From Desulfobacula sp. (GTDB lineage Bacteria; Desulfobacterota; Desulfobacteria; Desulfobacterales; Desulfobacteraceae): a stretch of 14,489 bases of DNA. The position numbers were made by a program, and so were the translations under genes. Positions 7,043-14,489 of the stretch are shown one piece after another. Numbering within the stretch: the first letter of the stretch is position 1; each line of letters begins with the position of its first letter. Where the stretch lies: contig JAQICW010000717.1 in the NCBI GenBank assembly GCA_027858355.1, forward strand, positions 1 through 14,489, written 5' to 3'. The notes under the pieces were generated by a model. The model was not told the DNA's origin, searched no databases, and worked only from the letters and a program-made list of their open reading frames with translations.

Positions 7043-8319
7043 ATTTTTGTCCTAATCTTCGATGTTGACTTTTTATCGCTGGAACCCAGTTTTTGGGCTG
7101 TCAGGATTCTGGCGGATAATTCAATTGTTCTTGCGATAAACGCTTCCATTTCATCGGGTTTGATGGGGTTTGCCGATGGCGGCCGATGCTTGAGCGGATC
7201 CACAAGTTTTCCATTTTTCGTCATTCGAAAATCAAGATGAGGTCCCGTGGCATACCCTGTCTTTCCAACATATCCGATTACATCTCCCTGAAATACTTTT
7301 TTGTTTTTTTTCATACCCCTGGCAAATTTAGACATGTGATTATAACTTGTGGTATATCCATTATAATGACGAATATTAATATAATTCCCCATGCCCCCTC
7401 TGTTGTAGCCGATTTTCGTGATGACCCCATCCCCAACTGTTTTTATGGATGTGCCTTTGGGGGCTGCATAGTCCACTCCAGGATGAGACCGATACTCTTT
7501 AAAAATAGGATGAAGTCTTTTTTTGGTAAATTTGGATGAAATTCGTGAAAACGCAAGGGGTGCTTTTAAAAATGCCTTTTGAAGTGATTTTCCATTCTCA
7601 TCATAATATCTTGACACTCCATTGGCGGTTGTATGCAAAAAGGCTTTAAAGAGAGTGCCGTTATTGGTAAAAAAAGCTGCTTGAATCTTACCATACCTTG
7701 AAAGTGTACCATCCCGATATTGTTTTTCCACGAGAACCTTGAACCGGTCTCCTGGTTGGAGATTCCGGAGAAAATCAATGTCCCAGGCAAAAATATCAGA
7801 CAATTTTTGTGCCAGTTCATTTAATTCCCCTGATTTTCTTACTGCCTCAAACAGGGAGGTGGCAATGGTAGAAGATACCACCTCAAGAGCTACATCATAT
7901 TGGATCGGCAATAGGTTGATGGAAAATATGTCGTTTTCCTTTTGAACAAACATGCTGTCTTTCTTAATAATTACATATTCAAAACCAACTAGGTGATTCT
8001 CCTGCAAAATAATTTTATAGGGCTGGCCTTCTCTGATACGTGTAAAGGGGAAAATATCTGAACTGCGACGGCTTATCTCGTATATGGTTTTTAGTGGAAG
8101 ATATTTATTGAGTAAACAAGATGCTGTATCTCCTTTTTCCACCACTCCTTTTACAACTTGAATGTCGGGCAGGGTTATTAAAAGGGAAGTATTGGTATTT
8201 TTATCTGAATTTGAAGCAACAACTATGTTTAAGCAGCAATTAAAAAGAATAGCAACTATAAAGAGTATAAAAATAATTTTTTTTGTATAAGCCCTTTTCC
8301 AGCTCCGGCATATTCTCAT
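7021..8319 (-). CDS. M23-family murein metalloendopeptidase with HxD in place of HxH
   Basis: This 432-residue exported protein has a basic start and a hydrophobic signal or anchor at about 13-35. A LysM/OapA-like and Csd3-type N-terminal region follows (about 52-255), ending in Ser-Arg-Tyr-Tyr-Asp-Glu-Asn-Gly-Lys and Phe-Ser-Arg-Ile-Ser-Ser-Lys-Phe, then an M23 (lysostaphin-type) domain from about 268 to 376. M23 enzymes are zinc peptidases that cut peptidoglycan cross-links in the periplasm, as MepM does. Visible active-site residues are His279 and Asp283 (His-Pro-Gly-Val-Asp), His328 in Tyr-Asn-His-Met-Ser, and His361 in Gly-Pro-His-Leu-Asp363. The last metal-ligand position is Asp rather than the usual His. 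A C-terminal tail of about 55 residues is basic and probably disordered. CAGGAAG lies six bases before the ATG, fixing the start. It probably has its own promoter because a terminator separates it from the upstream oxidoreductase gene. Confidence 0.88.
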   Translation of the reverse strand: MRICRSWKRAYTKKIIFILFIVAILFNCCLNIVVASNSDKNTNTSLLITLPDIQVVKGVVEKGDTASCLLNKYLPLKTIYEISRRSSDIFPFTRIREGQPYKIILQENHLVGFEYVIIKKDSMFVQKENDIFSINLLPIQYDVALEVVSSTIATSLFEAVRKSGELNELAQKLSDIFAWDIDFLRNLQPGDRFKVLVEKQYRDGTLSRYGKIQAAFFTNNGTLFKAFLHTTANGVSRYYDENGKSLQKAFLKAPLAFSRISSKFTKKRLHPIFKEYRSHPGVDYAAPKGTSIKTVGDGVITKIGYNRGGMGNYINIRHYNGYTTSYNHMSKFARGMKKNKKVFQGDVIGYVGKTGYATGPHLDFRMTKNGKLVDPLKHRPPSANPIKPDEMEAFIARTIELSARILTAQKLGSSDKKSTSKIRTKIWQTRFA

Positions 8320-8362
8320 GTTTTCTTCCTGTGTAAATACCTATTCAACAAAATTCTTTGGA

Positions 8363-8391
8363 AGAATATACAAACAAAGAGTTTTAGTAAA
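8363..8391 (-). promoter_or_regulatory. Candidate sigma-70-type promoter for the M23/MaoC pair
   Basis: Read on the minus strand, TTTACT (8386-8391) is followed after 17 bases by TATTCT (8363-8368). Each box matches four of six consensus bases. It lies between the terminator at 8423-8461 and the peptidase start, predicting a leader of about 37 bases. In AT-rich DNA such matches are common, so this is a modest call. Confidence 0.35.
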
Positions 8392-8422
8392 GATAATTTT
8401 TCAAACAAATCGCCGATATAAC

Positions 8423-8461
8423 TTTAAAAGGGCCTGAATTTAAAATTCCGGCCCTTTTAAA
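8423..8461 (-). terminator. Strong intrinsic terminator after pyruvate:ferredoxin oxidoreductase
   Basis: TTTAAAAGGGCC (8423-8434) and GGCCCTTTTAAA (8450-8461) are perfect 12-base reverse complements. Inside the loop, GAATT (8436-8440) and AATTC (8444-8448) pair further after one mismatch. The GC core flanked by A and T runs works in either direction. It starts 26 bases past the oxidoreductase stop and would end that transcript before the peptidase gene, which lies on the same strand. Confidence 0.88.
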
Positions 8462-8486
8462 TGATTTGTATTTGTTTAAAATACTA

Positions 8487-13249
<4,763 letters not shown>

Positions 13250-13254
13250 ATATG

Positions 13255-13261
13255 CCTCCTT
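13255..13261 (-). promoter_or_regulatory. Strong ribosome binding site of the aminotransferase
   Basis: AAGGAGG on the minus strand, five bases before the ATG at 13249, a full match to the ribosome-binding consensus. It decides this start over the longer open frame to 13321, which would begin upstream of the predicted transcription start. Confidence 0.85.
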
Positions 13262-13292
13262 TCTTAAAAATGAGAAATTTATCTGACTTGTT

Positions 13293-13321
13293 TCTATATG
13301 GCAAGAATAAAAAAATGGCAA
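13293..13321 (-). promoter_or_regulatory. Predicted sigma-70-type promoter of the aminotransferase (and perhaps PFOR)
   Basis: On the minus strand, TTGCCA (13316-13321; five of six consensus) is followed after exactly 17 bases by TATAGA (13293-13298; four of six). Transcription would begin near 13286, giving a leader of about 36 bases that contains the strong ribosome site. The spacer lies within a tandem 17-bp duplication, and the second copy supplies the -35 box. Confidence 0.6.
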
Positions 13322-13331
13322 GAATAAAAAA
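13298..13331. repeat. Perfect 17-bp tandem duplication in the divergent promoter region
   Basis: ATGGCAAGAATAAAAAA occurs at 13298-13314 and again, without gap or mismatch, at 13315-13331. Two abutting copies of this length point to a recent slippage-type duplication or a paired protein-binding site. It lies between the divergent aminotransferase and RdgC-like genes. Confidence 0.95.
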
Positions 13332-13351
13332 TTGCACGAAGAGTTCTGTTA

Positions 13352-13412
13352 ATTTTCATTAAACTGTGATAGAAAGACCTGTTACAAAAAATATATTATT
13401 TTTAATGAAAAT
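13352..13412. repeat. 12-bp inverted repeat with 37-base spacer in the RdgC-like leader
   Basis: ATTTTCATTAAA (13352-13363) and TTTAATGAAAAT (13401-13412) are exact reverse complements. The right copy ends 25 bases before the RdgC-like start and includes a rejected in-frame ATG at 13405. It could be a pair of operator half-sites, or a long hairpin if transcription begins upstream. The arms are AT-only apart from one base each, so chance is possible. Confidence 0.4.
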
Positions 13413-13425
13413 AACTATTTATAAC

Positions 13426-13430
13426 AAGGA
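13426..13430 (+). promoter_or_regulatory. Ribosome binding site that sets the RdgC-like start
   Basis: AAGGA seven bases before the ATG at 13438. It favours this start over in-frame ATG codons at 13366 and 13405, and the resulting Met-Gly-Leu-Ile-Ser-Ser opening fits the family. Confidence 0.7.
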
Positions 13431-13437
13431 TAAAGGT

Positions 13438-14064
13438 ATGGGATTAATCTCTTCAACACATTCTGTCAGCCGATATCATATTGATGGAAAAATTGAGGGT
13501 TCTATAACAGAAGAAGTGCGAAATGGTTTAATAAAACATTCCATTCCAAAAATCGAAAGTGACTATGCTGAAATTTCAGCTGGGTGGACACCAGTAGAAA
13601 GTCCTTATAATCCGGATTTTGATAAATTTTCCTTTTTGTTTGGAACTTATTTTCTTTTTTCCCTGAGAATTGATAAAAAATCAATCCCAGCCAAACTGAT
13701 TCAAAAATATATGGCCATTGAAATTGAAAAAAAAAAGGAAAAATCGGGAAGAGATTTTATTTCTAAACAGGAAAAATCGGAAATAAAAGAACTGGTTATA
13801 GATATTTTAATGCATAAAATTCCAGCCATCCCCAATGTGTATGATATTTTGTGGAATTATGAAGAAAAAAATCTATACCTTTATACCACACAAAAAGCAG
13901 CCAATGAATTTTTTGAAACCATATTTTTAAAATCTTTTAATTTAAAACCCATCCGGCTGTTTCCCTATACCATTGTTGAAACCAAGTCAAAATTCTCAAA
14001 CCCGCAAAAAGACAGGATTCAAACACTTGTCCCTTTAAAATATTCGAGGAAACCCCATGCTTGA
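13438..14064 (+). CDS. Short RdgC-like protein (recombination-associated family)
   Basis: The 208-residue product resembles the N-terminal two thirds of RdgC, the ring-forming DNA-binding protein that limits RecA-type recombination in E. coli. By eye, Gly49-Trp50-Thr-Pro aligns with Gly-Trp-Val-Pro of E. coli RdgC. Leu-Arg-Ile-Asp-Lys-Lys-Ser-Ile-Pro (76-84) matches its Lys-Ile-Leu-Pro strand, the Glu-Lys-Ser-Glu-Ile-Lys-Glu-Leu-Val helix (112-120) its Glu-Lys-Asp-Ser-Leu-Lys-Asp-Glu-Val, and Ile-Leu-Trp-Asn (137-140) its Met-Met-Trp-Ile. E. coli RdgC is about 300 residues, so roughly the last 100 are absent. The protein ends in a basic tail. I chose Met at 13438 from the ribosome site. Its stop overlaps the next gene's start by eight bases. 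The cysteine-free, Lys-rich sequence suggests a soluble cytoplasmic, possibly DNA-bound protein. Function beyond the family likeness is not shown. Confidence 0.75.
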   Translation: MGLISSTHSVSRYHIDGKIEGSITEEVRNGLIKHSIPKIESDYAEISAGWTPVESPYNPDFDKFSFLFGTYFLFSLRIDKKSIPAKLIQKYMAIEIEKKKEKSGRDFISKQEKSEIKELVIDILMHKIPAIPNVYDILWNYEEKNLYLYTTQKAANEFFETIFLKSFNLKPIRLFPYTIVETKSKFSNPQKDRIQTLVPLKYSRKPHA

Positions 14065-14489
14065 TATTGCAACAGCTTATAATAAATACAAATTTCTTGG
14101 AAATGATTATTTAACCTGGATCTGGTTTTTAATTGAAACTGATCAGAATATATCATCTCTTTTAAATTCAAAGGACATTGTAACACTTGAAGTTGGTAAT
14201 TCAATTGTCCTTGAAAATAAATTAGGGGATAAATCAAAGGAAAAAATTACCATAAAAGGTGATCAGGCTGGTCTTGAAGAAGGAACCACTGCTTTAAAGA
14301 AAGGTGCTTATGTTACCCAGATTAACCTGCTATGTAAGATCAATGAAGATGAGTATCGATTTACCATAAAAGGGGAGAGTTTTAATATTACAGGTCTTAA
14401 AACCCCAAAAACAGATCTATCACACAAAGAAGATGAAATAGAAGGGCTGGTATTGGAAAAAGCGTTCTTTTGTTTGAATATTTTTAAAG
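14057..14489 (+). CDS. Partial gene overlapping the RdgC-like gene; unknown function, runs off the window
   Basis: An ATG at 14057, eight bases inside the end of the RdgC-like gene, opens a frame that stays open to the right edge (144 codons, no stop). A GAGG run (14046-14049) lies seven bases upstream as a ribosome site. The product has an early Phe-Leu-Gly-Asn-Asp-Tyr-Leu-Thr-Trp-Ile-Trp-Phe motif (13-24), then beta-rich alternating stretches (Thr-Leu-Glu-Val-Gly, Lys-Ile-Thr-Ile-Lys-Gly, Phe-Thr-Ile-Lys-Gly-Glu) and an acidic patch near 123-131. No signal peptide or catalytic motif is visible. I recall, without being able to check, a similar Leu-Thr-Trp-x-Trp protein next to RdgC-like genes in related bacteria. 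The overlap implies coupled expression and a shared job with the RdgC-like protein. Confidence 0.7.
   Translation, partial: MLDIATAYNKYKFLGNDYLTWIWFLIETDQNISSLLNSKDIVTLEVGNSIVLENKLGDKSKEKITIKGDQAGLEEGTTALKKGAYVTQINLLCKINEDEYRFTIKGESFNITGLKTPKTDLSHKEDEIEGLVLEKAFFCLNIFK

Noticed and set aside
13250..13321. 24-residue N-terminal extension of the aminotransferase
   Set aside because: It would begin upstream of the predicted transcription start, within the promoter, while the ATG at 13249 has a perfect AAGGAGG site.
13298..13331. Start of a CRISPR-like or minisatellite array
   Set aside because: Only two abutting copies with no spacers; a local tandem duplication explains it.
13366..13437. Longer starts of the RdgC-like gene (ATG at 13366 or 13405)
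   Set aside because: No ribosome site before either; one lies inside the inverted repeat, and the family opening begins at 13438.

Overview
The window is AT-rich bacterial DNA, close-packed with intact genes. A single-polypeptide pyruvate:ferredoxin oxidoreductase, an RdgC-like protein with a conserved-looking downstream partner, and general protein style suggest an anaerobic, Gram-negative member of the Desulfobacterota, perhaps a Desulfobacteraceae sulfate reducer. That placement is inference; no rRNA or tRNA is present to fix it. I see no insertion sequence, CRISPR array, phage gene or defence cassette.

Layout. (1) 1-240 is a leader with a possible 3' end of an incoming gene and an 11-bp inverted repeat just upstream of the first gene. 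(2) 241-6553, plus strand, is a probable operon: a lipoprotein-like RND membrane fusion protein, an RND inner-membrane permease, a possible 31-residue membrane peptide, an exported NlpC/P60-like protein that has lost its catalytic cysteine, and a membrane protein with two fused CDP-alcohol phosphatidyltransferase domains (one PgsA-like, one PssA-like). No outer-membrane channel gene is present. (3) 8319-6542, minus strand: an M23 murein endopeptidase-like protein overlapping a MaoC-type hydratase, meeting the first operon tail to tail with a 12-base overlap. (4) 13249-8487, minus strand: a class V aminotransferase, then pyruvate:ferredoxin oxidoreductase, closed by a strong hairpin terminator (8423-8461). 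(5) 13438 to the right edge, plus strand: a short RdgC-like protein overlapping a second gene that runs off the window.

How they may work together. The first operon joins an export pump to envelope proteins and phospholipid head-group enzymes, so envelope or lipid homeostasis is a reasonable guess. The aminotransferase and pyruvate oxidoreductase would form a route from alanine-type amino acids through pyruvate to acetyl-CoA and reduced ferredoxin. The divergent 13250-13437 region carries a perfect 17-bp tandem duplication that lies within, and appears to supply the -35 of, the aminotransferase promoter.

The observations I rate highest are the double CDP-alcohol phosphatidyltransferase fusion, the catalytically disarmed NlpC/P60 protein beside it, the short RdgC-like gene pair, and the duplication-built promoter. 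None amounts to proof of a new system.
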